Origin: Methylibium sp.
GTDB taxonomy: Bacteria; Pseudomonadota; Gammaproteobacteria; Burkholderiales; Burkholderiaceae_C
DNA length: 50,881 nucleotides
NCBI RefSeq assembly: GCF_013817345.1
Contig: NZ_JACDCW010000017.1
Coordinates: 1-50,881 of the forward strand
Direction of reading: 5' to 3'
Shown: positions 8,477 through 17,280 of the stretch, piece after piece
How positions within the stretch are numbered: position 1 is the stretch's first letter
How the letters are laid out: the number at the start of each line of letters is the position of its first letter
The notes under the pieces: model-generated
Told to the model about the DNA's origin: nothing
The model's database searches: none
Seen by the model: only the letters and a program-made list of their open reading frames with translations
Made by a program: the position numbers and the translations under genes

Positions 8477-9985
8477 CTACTTTGCCGCCTTCACGATTGC
8501 GTATCGCTCCAAGGTCTTGGCCCGCGCCACGTCGTGCTCCACGATGGGCTGCGGATAGTCCCGGCCCAGTTCGATGCCGGCCGCGACCAGTTCCACCGGC
8601 TTGGCGCGCCACGGCGCGTGCAGGAGGTGATCGGGCACGGCGGCCAGTTGCGGCAGATAGCGGCGGATGAACTTGCCCTGCGGATCGAACTTCTCGCTCT
8701 GCGTGACCGGGTTGAAGATGCGAAAGTAGGGCTGGGCGTCGCAGCCGGTAGAGGCCGCCCACTGCCAGCCGCCGTTGTTGGCGGCCAGGTCGTAGTCGTT
8801 GAGCTTCTCGGCGAAATAGCGTTCGCCCCGGCGCCAGTCGATGCCCAGATCCTTGGTCAGGAAGCTGGCCGTCACCATGCGCAGGCGGTTGTGCATGTAG
8901 CCGGTCTGGTTGATCTGCGCCATCGCCGCGTCGACCAGCGGGTAGCCGGTGCGGCCTTCGCACCAGGCCGAGAAGAGGGCGTCGGCGCGCTTGCCGTGCT
9001 CCCACTTGATCTTGTCGTATTCGGGCTTGTAGCTGGCATCCACGACGCGGGGGTGGTGGTGCAGCACCTGCTGATAGAAATCGCGCCAGATCAGCTCCGA
9101 GAGCCACACCTCGGCGCCGCGTCCTGCCTTCGATGGCGCGCGCATGCGGTCCCAGGCCAGCGCCGCGAGTTCGCGCACGGACACTGTCCCGAAGCGCAGG
9201 TGCACACTCAGATAGCTCGGTCCCTTGACGGCGGGGTAGTTGCGCGCCTCGGCGTAGCGGTCGATGCGCTCGTCGTCGACGAAATCCTCGAGGAGAGCCT
9301 GCGCGCCGGCGCTGCCGGGGGGAAGTTCGAGCGTCGACAGGTTGGTGGTTTCGAAGCCGATCTCCGCCAGCAGCGGCACGCCCCCGCGCTCGCCCGCGGG
9401 CAGCGGCGCGAGCGCCGACGCATGGCGCTCCACGGGATAGGCCTGCAGGTAGAAAGGCTCGAGCTTCTTGATCCAGGCGTTCTTGTACGGCGTGAACACG
9501 CCATAGGGTTTGCCGGCAGCGGTGAGCAGCTCGTCGGTGTCGAACACCACCTGGTCCTTGCCGGCATGAAAGGCGATGCCGGCGTCGGCCAGCGCGCCGC
9601 GCACCTGCGCGTCCCGGGCTCTGGCTTGCGGCTCGTAGTCGGCGTTGGCATAGACCGCCTGCACATGCAGGGTCGTCGCCAGGCGCGCGATTTCCTCGAC
9701 GGCACGGCCGTGGCGCACGATCAGGCCGACGCCCCGGGCACCGCTGGCAAGGCCCAGGGCCCGCAGTTGCGCGTCCAGATCGACGAGGCTTTCGCGGATG
9801 AATTCGACTCGCCGGTCGCTGCGCGGCAGCGGATCGAGGATTTCGCGGTCGAACACGAAGGCGCACCAGACCTGCCGGGCCGCACGCAGCGCGTGGTACA
9901 GCGCGGCGTGGTCGTGCGCGCGCAGATCCCGGCGCAACCAGACGAGCGCGCCCGCGAGGGACTTGATCTGCGGGGATTTCTGCAT
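8477..9985 (-). CDS. phrB: Deoxyribodipyrimidine (CPD) photolyase
   Basis: A 502-residue class I photolyase that splits UV-induced cyclobutane pyrimidine dimers using blue light and FAD. The N-terminal antenna-binding domain begins with LVWLRRDLRAHDHAAL. The C-terminal FAD-binding domain carries the family motifs WLSELIWRDFYQQVL, GRTGYPLVDAAMAQINQTGYMHNRLRM, SFLTKDLGIDWRRGERYF and DYDLAANNGGWQWAASTG; the last contains Trp and Asn residues of the electron-transfer and flavin environment. The length is normal. Cryptochrome is a less likely alternative, because the catalytic-domain motifs match DNA-repair enzymes. It is divergent from yqgE with only 34 bases between the starts. Confidence 0.93.
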   Translation of the reverse strand: MQKSPQIKSLAGALVWLRRDLRAHDHAALYHALRAARQVWCAFVFDREILDPLPRSDRRVEFIRESLVDLDAQLRALGLASGARGVGLIVRHGRAVEEIARLATTLHVQAVYANADYEPQARARDAQVRGALADAGIAFHAGKDQVVFDTDELLTAAGKPYGVFTPYKNAWIKKLEPFYLQAYPVERHASALAPLPAGERGGVPLLAEIGFETTNLSTLELPPGSAGAQALLEDFVDDERIDRYAEARNYPAVKGPSYLSVHLRFGTVSVRELAALAWDRMRAPSKAGRGAEVWLSELIWRDFYQQVLHHHPRVVDASYKPEYDKIKWEHGKRADALFSAWCEGRTGYPLVDAAMAQINQTGYMHNRLRMVTASFLTKDLGIDWRRGERYFAEKLNDYDLAANNGGWQWAASTGCDAQPYFRIFNPVTQSEKFDPQGKFIRRYLPQLAAVPDHLLHAPWRAKPVELVAAGIELGRDYPQPIVEHDVARAKTLERYAIVKAAK

Positions 9986-10007
9986 GCGCCGCAGTGTGCC
10001 CGCTCAC

Positions 10008-10013
10008 TACAAT
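10008..10013 (+). promoter_or_regulatory. -10 element (TACAAT) directly before yqgE
   Basis: TACAAT lies exactly 6 bases before the yqgE ATG, which would put the transcription start on the A of the ATG and give a leaderless mRNA. No ribosome site is present in front of the ATG. The -35 is weak. The same 6-base spacing occurs before the glycerate kinase gene. Confidence 0.5.
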
Positions 10014-10019
10014 CGCCGC

Positions 10020-10622
10020 ATGGCTTCCACCAGCGCGTCCAACCTGACGAATCAGTTCCTGATCGCCATGCCCGGCATGGCCGACGGCAACTTCGCCGGC
10101 TCGGTGGTCTACCTGTGCGAGCACACCGAAAAGGGCGCGCTGGGCTTGGTGATCAACAAGCCCAGCGACATCAAGCTGGGCAAGCTGTTCGAGAAGGTCG
10201 AGCTGGTGCTCGACCGCACCGAACTGGCCGAGCAGCCGGTCTACATCGGCGGCCCGGTACAGACTGAGCGCGGCTTCGTGCTGCACGAGCGCGGCGAAGA
10301 CGACGCGGCCGACATCGACGCCGACGGCGCCGTGTACAACTCCTCGCTGCGCATTCCCGGCGGCATGGCCATGACCACCAGCAAGGACGTGCTCGAAGCC
10401 CTGGCCAGCGGCAACGGGCCCAAGCGCGTGCTGGTCACGCTGGGCTATGCCGGCTGGAGCGCGGGCCAGCTCGAAGACGAGATCGCCCGCAACGGCTGGA
10501 TCACGGTCGACGCCCGGCCTGAGGTGATCTTCGACACCCCGATCGAGCAGCGCTACACCAAGGCGCTCGCTCTGCTCGGCATCGATCCACGCATGTTGAG
10601 CAGTGAAGCGGGCCATGCCTGA
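10020..10622 (+). CDS. yqgE: YqgE/AlgH family protein (DUF179)
   Basis: A 200-residue member of the YqgE/AlgH family with its standard signature: [48 protein letters not shown] and [15 protein letters not shown]. The molecular function is not established; AlgH was named for an effect on alginate production in Pseudomonas. It overlaps the next gene, ruvX, by 8 bases, the classical yqgE-yqgF pair. The start at 10020 gives the usual family length. Confidence 0.95.
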   Translation: MASTSASNLTNQFLIAMPGMADGNFAGSVVYLCEHTEKGALGLVINKPSDIKLGKLFEKVELVLDRTELAEQPVYIGGPVQTERGFVLHERGEDDAADIDADGAVYNSSLRIPGGMAMTTSKDVLEALASGNGPKRVLVTLGYAGWSAGQLEDEIARNGWITVDARPEVIFDTPIEQRYTKALALLGIDPRMLSSEAGHA

Positions 10623-11052
10623 GGCGCCTGCCGCCGAGGCCGCACCGCAGACCCTGCTCGCTTTCGATTTCGGCCTCAAGCGCACTGGCGTGGCGGTCGG
10701 CAACACGGTGACCGGCGCGGCGCAGGGATTGCGCACCGTGGTCGCCGAAGGCGATGCGCGCTTCGCGCCGATCGCCAAGCTCATCGAAGAGTGGCAGCCC
10801 GGTGCGCTCGTGGTCGGCGTGCCCTTTCATCCCGACGGCGCCGCGCACGACAATACCCACCGCGCGCGGCGCTTCGCTCGCCAACTGCAGGGCCGTTTCG
10901 GGCTGCCGGTGCACGAGGTGGACGAACGTTATTCGACGACCGAGGCACTGACCGCGGGTGCGCGCGACGCCGATGCCGCCGCGGCGGCGATCCTGCTCGA
11001 GCAGTACCTGCGCGAGCGATGCGAACCGTCTTCCCAGCATCCGAGGCCCTGA
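10615..11052 (+). CDS. ruvX: YqgF/RuvX, putative pre-16S rRNA nuclease
   Basis: A 145-residue RNase H-fold protein. The first active-site motif is [16 protein letters not shown] (Asp near residue 16), with later family motifs [20 protein letters not shown] and the C-terminal [15 protein letters not shown]. In E. coli YqgF matures the 5' end of 16S rRNA; the family was also called a Holliday junction resolvase. ATG at 10615 overlaps the yqgE stop; an in-frame GTG at 10603 would only add four residues. It precedes pyrR with 3 bases between them, consistent with a single operon. Confidence 0.94.
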   Translation: MPEAPAAEAAPQTLLAFDFGLKRTGVAVGNTVTGAAQGLRTVVAEGDARFAPIAKLIEEWQPGALVVGVPFHPDGAAHDNTHRARRFARQLQGRFGLPVHEVDERYSTTEALTAGARDADAAAAAILLEQYLRERCEPSSQHPRP

Positions 11053-11055
11053 CCG

Positions 11056-11568
11056 ATGACGATCCTGCAACTCGATGCCGAAGCGCTGTACGCCGATCTG
11101 CTGATGCGCCTGCGGCCACTGGTGCGCCGCGACGAGGGTGAAAGCGCGGCGCTCGTGGGCATCTGGTCCGGCGGCGCCTGGCTTGCCGAGCGGCTCCAGC
11201 GCGATCTTGGCTTGCCCGGTCAGCACGGGGTGATTTCCAGCGCCCTGCACCGTGACGACTTCGGCTCGCGCGGCTTGGCAGCAACGACCGATGCGACCGC
11301 ATTGCCTTTCGCCATCGACGGCCGCCACATCCTGCTGATCGACGACGTGCTCTACACCGGCCGCACCACGCGCGCCGTGATCAACGAACTGTTCGATTTC
11401 GGTCGCCCGGCCAGTGTCACCCTGGCCGTGCTGGTCGATCGCGGAGGGCGCGAACTGCCCATCGAGCCGGCCGTGTCCGCGGCGCGGGTGGTGCTACCGG
11501 CCGGGCAGAAGCTCTCGCTGGTGCGTGACGACGAGGGCCGGTTCACGCTCGACGTGGAGAGTGCCTGA
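11056..11568 (+). CDS. pyrR: PyrR bifunctional regulator / uracil phosphoribosyltransferase
   Basis: A 170-residue type I phosphoribosyltransferase. The PRPP-binding loop is [17 protein letters not shown] (about 92-108), followed by the strand [16 protein letters not shown] typical of PyrR. Gram-positive PyrR binds pyr leader RNA; in proteobacteria the gene lies in front of pyrB and the protein has uracil phosphoribosyltransferase activity and probably a regulatory role. I see no leader peptide or attenuator upstream, as it follows ruvX by 3 bases. It overlaps pyrB as TGATG. Confidence 0.94.
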   Translation: MTILQLDAEALYADLLMRLRPLVRRDEGESAALVGIWSGGAWLAERLQRDLGLPGQHGVISSALHRDDFGSRGLAATTDATALPFAIDGRHILLIDDVLYTGRTTRAVINELFDFGRPASVTLAVLVDRGGRELPIEPAVSAARVVLPAGQKLSLVRDDEGRFTLDVESA

Positions 11569-12530
11569 TGCTCAGCAAGCGCAACCCTCAACTCAACGCC
11601 CACGGCGAGCTGATCCATCTGCTGTCGATCGAGGGCCTGCCCAAGGCGGTGCTCACGCAGATTCTGGACACGGCGGGCACCTTTCTCAGTGTCAACGACC
11701 GCGAGGTCAAGAAGGTGCCGCTGCTGCGCGGCAAGAGCGTGTTCAATCTGTTCTTCGAGAACAGCACCCGCACCCGCACCACCTTCGAGATCGCGGCCAA
11801 GCGGCTGTCGGCCGACGTCATCAACCTCGACATCGCGCGGAGCTCCACGGCAAAGGGCGAGAGCCTGCTCGACACCATCGCCAATCTATCGGCCATGCAT
11901 GCGGACATGTTCGTGGTGCGCCATGCCGAGAGCGGCGCGCCCTACCTGATCGCGCAACACGTGGCGCCGCATGTGCATGTCGTGAACGCCGGCGACGGGC
12001 GCCATGCGCACCCGACGCAGGGCCTGCTCGACATGTACACGATCCGCCACTACAAGCAGGATTTCAGCAACCTGGTGGTGGCGATCGTGGGCGACATCGT
12101 GCATTCGCGCGTTGCGCGCTCCGACATCCATGCGCTGACCACCCTGGGCGCCGCCGAGGTGCGGGCGGTCGGGCCGCGCACCCTCGTGCCGGGCGACCTC
12201 AAGGACATGGGCGTGCGCGTGTGCCACGACATGGCCGAAGGCATCAAGGGCGCCGATGTGATCATCATGCTCAGGCTGCAGAACGAGCGCATGAGCGGCG
12301 CCATGCTGCCCAGCGCCGGCGAGTTCTTCAAGAGCTTCGGGCTCACCGAGGAAAAGCTGGCGCTCGCCAAGCCGGACGCGATCGTCATGCACCCGGGCCC
12401 CATCAACCGCGGGGTCGAGATCGACTCGGTGGTGGCCGACGGCAAGCAGAGCGTGATCCTGCCGCAGGTGACCTACGGCATTGCGGTGCGCATGGCCGTC
12501 ATGTCCATCATCTCGGGCAACGACGCATGA
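11568..12530 (+). CDS. pyrB: Aspartate carbamoyltransferase catalytic chain
   Basis: A 320-residue ATCase that joins carbamoyl phosphate and aspartate in the first committed step of pyrimidine synthesis. The carbamoyl phosphate motif is [13 protein letters not shown] (Ser66 to Arg70). [12 protein letters not shown] and [13 protein letters not shown] are the other binding motifs. There is no pyrI regulatory gene. Instead the next gene is a pseudo-dihydroorotase, the arrangement of class A ATCases of Pseudomonas, in which the two proteins form a dodecamer and the pseudo-enzyme is needed for activity. The ATG overlaps the pyrR stop and the stop overlaps the next ATG. Confidence 0.97.
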   Translation: MLSKRNPQLNAHGELIHLLSIEGLPKAVLTQILDTAGTFLSVNDREVKKVPLLRGKSVFNLFFENSTRTRTTFEIAAKRLSADVINLDIARSSTAKGESLLDTIANLSAMHADMFVVRHAESGAPYLIAQHVAPHVHVVNAGDGRHAHPTQGLLDMYTIRHYKQDFSNLVVAIVGDIVHSRVARSDIHALTTLGAAEVRAVGPRTLVPGDLKDMGVRVCHDMAEGIKGADVIIMLRLQNERMSGAMLPSAGEFFKSFGLTEEKLALAKPDAIVMHPGPINRGVEIDSVVADGKQSVILPQVTYGIAVRMAVMSIISGNDA

Positions 12531-13834
12531 AGATCCTGATCACCAACGGCCGTCTGCTCGACCCGGCCTCGGGGCTCGACCGCGTCGGCGACCTTGCCAT
12601 CGCCGGCGGGCGCATCGTGGCGCTCGGCGCCGCGCCGCGCGACTTCGCGCCCGACCGCAGCTTCGATGCAAATGGCCTCGTCGTCGCGCCGGGTCTCGTC
12701 GATCTGGCAGCGCGCCTGCGCGAGCCCGGCCACGAGCACGAGGGCATGCTGGAAAGCGAGCTGGCGGCGGCGGCGGCCGGTGGCGTGACCAGCGTGGTGT
12801 GCCTGCCCGACACCGACCCCACGCTCGACGAGCCGGGCCTCGTGGAGATGCTCAAGTTCCGCGCACGCAAGCTGAGCCGCTGCCGGCTGTTTCCGCTCGG
12901 TGCGCTGACGCGCGGCCTCGGCGGCGAGGTGCTCACCGAGATGGCCCAGCTCACCGAGGCCGGCTGCGTCGGTTTCTCGCAGGCCGATGCGCCGGTGCGC
13001 AACACGCAGGTGCTGGCGCGCGCACTGCAGTACGCCGCAACTTTCGGCTACAGCGTCTGGTTGCGGCCCAACGATCCCTGGTTGGGCGGCGGCGTTGCGG
13101 CCAGCGGGGCGGTGGCGACTCGCCTGGGCTTGTCCGGCGTGCCGGTGAGCGCCGAGACCATTGCCTTGCACACCATCTTCGAGCTGGTGCGCGCCAGCGG
13201 AGCGCGCGTGCACCTGTGCCGCTTGTCGAGTGCGGCCGGCGTCGGGTTGCTGCGTGCGGCCAAGTCGGAAGGCCTGCCCGTCAGCGCCGACGTGAGCATC
13301 AACTCGCTGCACCTGACCGACCTGGACATCGGCTACTTCAACCCCGCCATGCGGCTGGTCCCGCCGCTGCGCCAGTCACGCGACCGCGATGCGCTGGGCG
13401 CCGCGCTGGCCGACGGCACGATCGACGCGCTGGTCTCGGACCACACACCGGTCGATGAGGACGACAAGACGCTGCCCTTCGCCGAGGCCGAGCCCGGCGC
13501 CACCGGGCTGGAGCTGCTGCTCGGTCTGGCGCTCAAGTGGGGCGAGGACTCCGGCGCCGGCCTGCGGCGCGCACTGGCCACGGTGAGCTGCGAGCCGGTG
13601 CGCGTGCTCGGCGATGCGCTCGGCTCGCTGGCGGCCAGCGCCGGTCGGCTGGTCGAGGGCGGCGTGGCCGATGTCTGCGTGTTCGATCCCGCGGCGCGCT
13701 GGCCGGTCACGCCTTCGGCGCTGCGCAGCCAGGGCAAGCACACGCCGTTCGCCTTTTCGGTGAGCGGCTACGAACTGCCGGGGGCGGTGAAGCTCACGCT
13801 GGTGGCGGGGCAGGTGGCGCACGAGGTGCGATGA
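12527..13834 (+). CDS. pyrX: Dihydroorotase-like protein without zinc ligands (PyrX / PyrC')
   Basis: A 435-residue protein of the type I dihydroorotase family. In active enzymes strand 1 carries D-x-H-x-H-x-R; here the segment reads [10 protein letters not shown], so both zinc-binding His are replaced (Ala61 and Arg63). The later strand reads SINSLHLTD rather than the usual paired His. SDHTPV near the C-terminus is retained. It should therefore be catalytically inactive and act as a structural partner of PyrB, as PyrC' does in Pseudomonas. The ATG overlaps the pyrB stop (ATGA), fitting a stoichiometric complex. The active dihydroorotase must be encoded elsewhere. Confidence 0.92.
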   Translation: MKILITNGRLLDPASGLDRVGDLAIAGGRIVALGAAPRDFAPDRSFDANGLVVAPGLVDLAARLREPGHEHEGMLESELAAAAAGGVTSVVCLPDTDPTLDEPGLVEMLKFRARKLSRCRLFPLGALTRGLGGEVLTEMAQLTEAGCVGFSQADAPVRNTQVLARALQYAATFGYSVWLRPNDPWLGGGVAASGAVATRLGLSGVPVSAETIALHTIFELVRASGARVHLCRLSSAAGVGLLRAAKSEGLPVSADVSINSLHLTDLDIGYFNPAMRLVPPLRQSRDRDALGAALADGTIDALVSDHTPVDEDDKTLPFAEAEPGATGLELLLGLALKWGEDSGAGLRRALATVSCEPVRVLGDALGSLAASAGRLVEGGVADVCVFDPAARWPVTPSALRSQGKHTPFAFSVSGYELPGAVKLTLVAGQVAHEVR

Positions 13835-13979
13835 GCGATGGGCTCGGATCAGCGTCGACGTTGCAGGACCGGCCCTGGGCTTGTGATTCCTGCGTATAGG
13901 CCGGTGACTGGCGAGGGCCGCGCGAGGGTTTGCCGTGACGCTCGGCTGGCGTCCGGGCCCGCCGTAGCGTGCCGCTCGC

Positions 13980-14753
13980 ATGCTTGCTCAACGTGACGCG
14001 CTGCTCGCCCGACTGTCTACCGTGATACGCCGCTTGCGCGCCGCCCGGCGCCTGTTGCGCGTGCTGCTGCACGTGCTGCACGGCTTGGCAATCGTGCTGC
14101 TGCGCTTTCCCTTGCCCCAGCCCGAGCGCCGGGCCAGGGTGCAGTGGTGGGCGGCGAAGATGCTGCGCGTGGCGGGCGTCGAACTCGACGTGCTGGGCGC
14201 CGCGCGCGAGGGCGGCACGCTGCTCGTCAGCAACCATGTGTCGTGGCTGGACATCGTGGCGATGCACGCGCTCGTGCCGCAGGCCCGCTTCGTTTCCAAG
14301 GCCGACGTGCGGCATTGGCCGCTGCTCAACCGGCTGGTCGATGCAGCCGACACGCTGTACCTCGCGCGCGAGCGCCGCCGCGACGCGATGCGCGTGGTGC
14401 ACCGCATGGGCGAGGCGCTGGCCGCCGGCGACACGGTGGCGGTGTTCCCCGAAGGCACTACCGGCGAAGGGCACGTGCCGCTTCCCTTTCACGCCAACTT
14501 GCTGCAGGCGGCCATCGCTACCGGAACGAAGGTTCAACCGGTGGCACTTCGCTATTCCGACGCGACCGATGCCGTCAGCAGGGCAGTCGCCTATGTGGGC
14601 GACACGACGCTTGTTCGCAGCCTGTGGTGGGTGGCCTGTGCCGAAAAACTGCGCGTGCGGGTGCACTTCCTCGAACCGGTGGCAAGCGCTGAGCAAGACA
14701 GACGCGCGCTCGCTGCGCAACTGCGCGGGTTGATCGTGACAGCCTTGCACTGA
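13980..14753 (+). CDS. Lysophospholipid acyltransferase, PlsC family
   Basis: A 257-residue membrane-bound acyltransferase. The catalytic H(x4)D motif is SNHVSWLDIVAMH, block III is FPEGTTGEG, and a hydrophobic N-terminal segment (about residues 26-45) anchors it. Such enzymes make phosphatidic acid from lysophosphatidic acid or acylate related lipids (ornithine lipids in OlsA); the exact substrate cannot be assigned. It follows pyrX by 145 bases in the same direction, a placement also seen in relatives, and converges with gpmA. Confidence 0.9.
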   Translation: MLAQRDALLARLSTVIRRLRAARRLLRVLLHVLHGLAIVLLRFPLPQPERRARVQWWAAKMLRVAGVELDVLGAAREGGTLLVSNHVSWLDIVAMHALVPQARFVSKADVRHWPLLNRLVDAADTLYLARERRRDAMRVVHRMGEALAAGDTVAVFPEGTTGEGHVPLPFHANLLQAAIATGTKVQPVALRYSDATDAVSRAVAYVGDTTLVRSLWWVACAEKLRVRVHFLEPVASAEQDRRALAAQLRGLIVTALH

Positions 14754-14866
14754 AGGGCAGGGCGCGGCTTCGTCGCTGCGGCCGATCAAGGAGAGACCGG
14801 AACCGCCGCTGCCCTGCTTCGCCGGCTGCTGCAACTGCTGCAACTGCTACCGCTGAGCGGCTACTG

Positions 14867-14894
14867 CTGCGACTTCGAGGTCGCGAAGTCGCAG
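14867..14894. terminator. Hairpin between convergent plsC-like and gpmA genes
   Basis: A perfect 11-bp stem, CTGCGACTTCG (14867-14877) paired with CGAAGTCGCAG (14884-14894), has a 6-base loop. It lies 7 bases beyond the gpmA stop and about 110 beyond the plsC-like stop. There is no U-tract on either strand, so it is either a weak bidirectional terminator or an mRNA 3'-end stabiliser. Just before it, a 9-base unit TGCTGCAAC occurs twice in tandem (14827-14844). Confidence 0.5.
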
Positions 14895-14901
14895 GGCTTC
14901 T

Positions 14902-15645
14902 TCAAGCCTCCGCCTGGTCGGCCGAAGCCTGCGCCGCATTGGCCGCGGCTTCGGCGTCGCCGAGATAGAACTTCTTCACCGGTTTCAGGAAAGCGTCGAG
15001 CTCGTAGACCAGCGGAATGCCGTTGGGAATGTTGACGCCGACGATGTCGGCATCCGAGATGTTGTTCAGGTGCTTGACCAGCGCGCGGATGCTGTTGCCG
15101 TGCGCCACGATCACCAGCCGCTGGCCATTGGCGATGGCCGGCGCGAGCGTGCTGTTCCACAGCGGGACCACGCGCGCCACCGTGTCCTTCAAACATTCGG
15201 TGAGCGGCACCTTGCCGGGCGGCAGCGCCGCATAACGTACATCGCCGCGGGCGCCGCGCGGGTCGCTCGCTTCGAGCGCCGGCGGCGGCACGTCGTAGCT
15301 GCGGCGCCAGAGCAGCACTTGCTCGTCGCCGTATTCCTTGGCGGTCTCGGCCTTGTTCAAACCCTGCAGGCCGCCGTAGTGGCGCTCGTTGAGCCGCCAG
15401 TCCTTGACGACCGGCAGCCAGGTGCGCTCCATGCCGTCCAGGCAATGCCACAGCGTCCAGATCGCGCGGCGCAGCACCGACGTGTAAGCGACGTCGAACT
15501 CGTATCCGGCCTCCTTGAGCAGTCGGCCGGCCGCCTGCGCCTGGGCCACGCCGGTGGCGGTCAGCTCCACGTCGGCCCAGCCGGTGAAGCGGTTCTCTAG
15601 GTTCCAGGTCGATTCGCCGTGGCGGATCAAAACGAGTTGGGTCAT
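14902..15645 (-). CDS. gpmA: 2,3-bisphosphoglycerate-dependent phosphoglycerate mutase
   Basis: A 247-residue dPGM interconverting 3- and 2-phosphoglycerate in glycolysis and gluconeogenesis. The phosphohistidine motif is [18 protein letters not shown] with His9 as the phosphorylated residue; [14 protein letters not shown] and [14 protein letters not shown] hold the other catalytic residues. The length fits the family exactly when ATG at 15645 is used. The last 20 residues are an Ala-rich tail. It is divergent from the rhodanese gene across a palindromic promoter element. Confidence 0.97.
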   Translation of the reverse strand: MTQLVLIRHGESTWNLENRFTGWADVELTATGVAQAQAAGRLLKEAGYEFDVAYTSVLRRAIWTLWHCLDGMERTWLPVVKDWRLNERHYGGLQGLNKAETAKEYGDEQVLLWRRSYDVPPPALEASDPRGARGDVRYAALPPGKVPLTECLKDTVARVVPLWNSTLAPAIANGQRLVIVAHGNSIRALVKHLNNISDADIVGVNIPNGIPLVYELDAFLKPVKKFYLGDAEAAANAAQASADQAEA

Positions 15646-15676
15646 GGGTCGCAAGCAAAGGCGTCGAAGGTCGCAG

Positions 15677-15688
15677 ATTCTAGAATCG
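15677..15688. promoter_or_regulatory. Palindromic bidirectional -10 region between gpmA and rhodanese
   Basis: GATTCTAGAATC is a perfect palindrome that reads TAGAAT as a -10 on both strands (15681-15686 forward; complement of 15678-15683 reverse). It is 37 bases from the rhodanese GTG and 32 from the gpmA ATG. The -35 regions are weak. It is a candidate symmetric, divergently acting promoter. Confidence 0.5.
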
Positions 15689-15723
15689 CAGGTTTTCGCC
15701 CTTGGCGCTCCCGCGCACGCAAA

Positions 15724-16137
15724 GTGAAGTTCCTTCTCGAGTATTGGTATCTCATCCTCACCGCCGCGGTGTCGGGCGGCCTGCTGTTGTGGCCCATGGC
15801 GTCTCGCTCCGGCGGTGCGCATCGCGTGAACGCCGCGGAAGCGGTGCGTCTCATCAACCGCGAAAAGGCGGTGCTCATCGACGTGAGCGAGCCGGCCGAA
15901 TACGCTGCCGGCCACGCCAAGCAGGCCCGCAACATCCCCTTCAGCAGCCTCGAAGGCAACAAGGCGCTGCCCACCAACAAGGCCGTTCCGCTGGTGGTGA
16001 TGTGCCCGACCGGCGCGCGCGCGAACCGCGCGGTGGCCACCTTGCGCAAGCTCGGCTACGAGCAGACCAACGCCTTGATCGGCGGCCTGGCGGCATGGCG
16101 CGAGGCGCAGCTGCCGGTGGAGAAGTCGGCGGCCTGA
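15724..16137 (+). CDS. Membrane-anchored rhodanese-like sulfurtransferase
   Basis: A 137-residue protein with an N-terminal membrane segment (about residues 8-26) and a single rhodanese domain (about 34-130). The active-site loop is CPTGAR with Cys94 as the persulfide-bearing residue. [23 protein letters not shown] is the standard substrate-strand motif. GTG at 15724 is chosen because upstream in-frame sequence overlaps the promoter region. The order gpmA / rhodanese / grxC / secB / gpsA is conserved in betaproteobacteria, suggesting a sulfur- or thiol-related function near the inner membrane. Confidence 0.9.
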   Translation: MKFLLEYWYLILTAAVSGGLLLWPMASRSGGAHRVNAAEAVRLINREKAVLIDVSEPAEYAAGHAKQARNIPFSSLEGNKALPTNKAVPLVVMCPTGARANRAVATLRKLGYEQTNALIGGLAAWREAQLPVEKSAA

Positions 16138-16326
16138 GGCGCAGGCGAACGCCGAGGACGGAGCTGCGGGTGGGGCGCCGCGCCAGCGGGTTTCGGCTCC
16201 CGGGTGCCCTGGCTATTGCAACGGCTGCCGCGTCTAGCGGCGCAGGCGAGGCACCCGACCCGCCTTGCCACAGGGTCGTGGCCCCTGGATGACACTGGCG
16301 AGCCGCACTCCTACGCCACCGAGCCC

Positions 16327-16593
16327 ATGTCTCCTGTCAAGATGTACACGACCCTGGTCTGCCCCTACTGCCAGCGCGCGAAGATGCTGCTTCAGCAGCG
16401 CGGCGTCGAGCACATCGAGGAGATCCGCATCGACCTCGATCCGGTTCAGCGCCAGTCGATGATGGAGCGGACCGGCCGGCGCACCGTGCCGCAGATCTAC
16501 ATCGGCGACACGCTCGTGGGCGGCTGCGACGAACTCATCGCGCTCGACCAGCGCGGCGGCCTTGCGCCGCTGCTCCAGGGCGCCGCTGCCTGA
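16327..16593 (+). CDS. grxC: Glutaredoxin 3
   Basis: An 88-residue dithiol glutaredoxin with active site C12-P-Y-C15. The glutathione-binding segments are RRTVPQIYIG (cis-Pro) and GGCDELIALD. It reduces disulfides and ribonucleotide reductase at the expense of glutathione. ATG at 16327 matches the family length. It lies between the rhodanese and secB genes in the conserved cluster; the 189 bases upstream hold no gene I can identify. Confidence 0.96.
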   Translation: MSPVKMYTTLVCPYCQRAKMLLQQRGVEHIEEIRIDLDPVQRQSMMERTGRRTVPQIYIGDTLVGGCDELIALDQRGGLAPLLQGAAA

Positions 16594-16650
16594 CGCTCGG
16601 CGCGCCTGCGGTGCATCGCCCGGCCGGAGCGCCGCTGAGAGCCGCTGCGA

Positions 16651-16656
16651 CATAAT
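16651..16656 (+). promoter_or_regulatory. Candidate -10 element upstream of secB
   Basis: CATAAT stands out in an otherwise GC-rich 164-base gap between grxC and secB. It would give a leader of about 95 bases for secB-gpsA. No clear -35 is seen. Confidence 0.3.
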
Positions 16657-16757
16657 CCGCAGCTCACTGCAAGCGCCGCTGCGCCGGCTCTTGCGCGCCT
16701 TGAGCCCGCCGCGCCGCACGCGAGACCGCAGCGCCGGGCCCAGCCCCTGACCGACGG

Positions 16758-17261
16758 ATGCCCACCATGGCCGAGCAAGCCGCTACCCCCGTGTTCCAGA
16801 TCCAGCGCGTGTACCTCAAGGACATGTCGCTGGAGCAGCCCAATTCGCCCAAGATCCTGCTCGAGCAGGGGTCGCCCCAGGTCGAGATCAACCTCGGTGT
16901 CGCGGCCGAGGGCGTGACCGACGGCATCTACGAAGTCGCCATCACCGCCACCGTCACCACCAAGCTGGGTGACCGCACCGTGTTCCTCGTCGAGGTCAAG
17001 CAGGCCGGCATCTTCGAGATCCGCAACCTGCCCGAAGAGCAGTTGCAGCCGGTGATCGGCATCGCCTGCCCGGGCATCGTGTACCCGTACCTGCGCGCCA
17101 CTGTGGCCGACATCATCACGCGCGCGGGTTTCCCGCCGGTGCACCTGGCGGAGGTCAACTTCCAGGCCATGTACGAGGCGCAGCAGCAGGCGCGCGCTCA
17201 GCAGGCCGACGAAGGCAAGCCGACCAACGGCAGCGGCGCGCCGGTCATCGCCACCGCCTGA
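16758..17261 (+). CDS. secB: Protein-export chaperone SecB
   Basis: A 167-residue SecB that holds precursor proteins unfolded and delivers them to SecA. The family core is easily read: [47 protein letters not shown] and the C-terminal [28 protein letters not shown] Gln/Ala-rich tail follows. ATG at 16758 or 16767 (MAEQAATP) could be the start; neither has a clearly better ribosome site. gpsA begins 19 bases after the stop, the usual secB-gpsA pair. Confidence 0.97.
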   Translation: MPTMAEQAATPVFQIQRVYLKDMSLEQPNSPKILLEQGSPQVEINLGVAAEGVTDGIYEVAITATVTTKLGDRTVFLVEVKQAGIFEIRNLPEEQLQPVIGIACPGIVYPYLRATVADIITRAGFPPVHLAEVNFQAMYEAQQQARAQQADEGKPTNGSGAPVIATA

Positions 17262-17280
17262 GCGGGTCGCGAGCGCGGCG

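Noticed and set aside
7386..10784. A very long reverse-strand open frame of more than 1,100 codons over the cyclase, photolyase and yqgE genes
   Set aside because: It covers clearly recognisable genes on both strands, is rich in Arg/Ala/Pro and has no protein family; it arises from high GC content.
14827..14844. Tandem CTGCTGCAA-type repeat as a possible CRISPR or regulatory array
   Set aside because: Only two short 9-base units occur, without spacers; it is a minor simple repeat.
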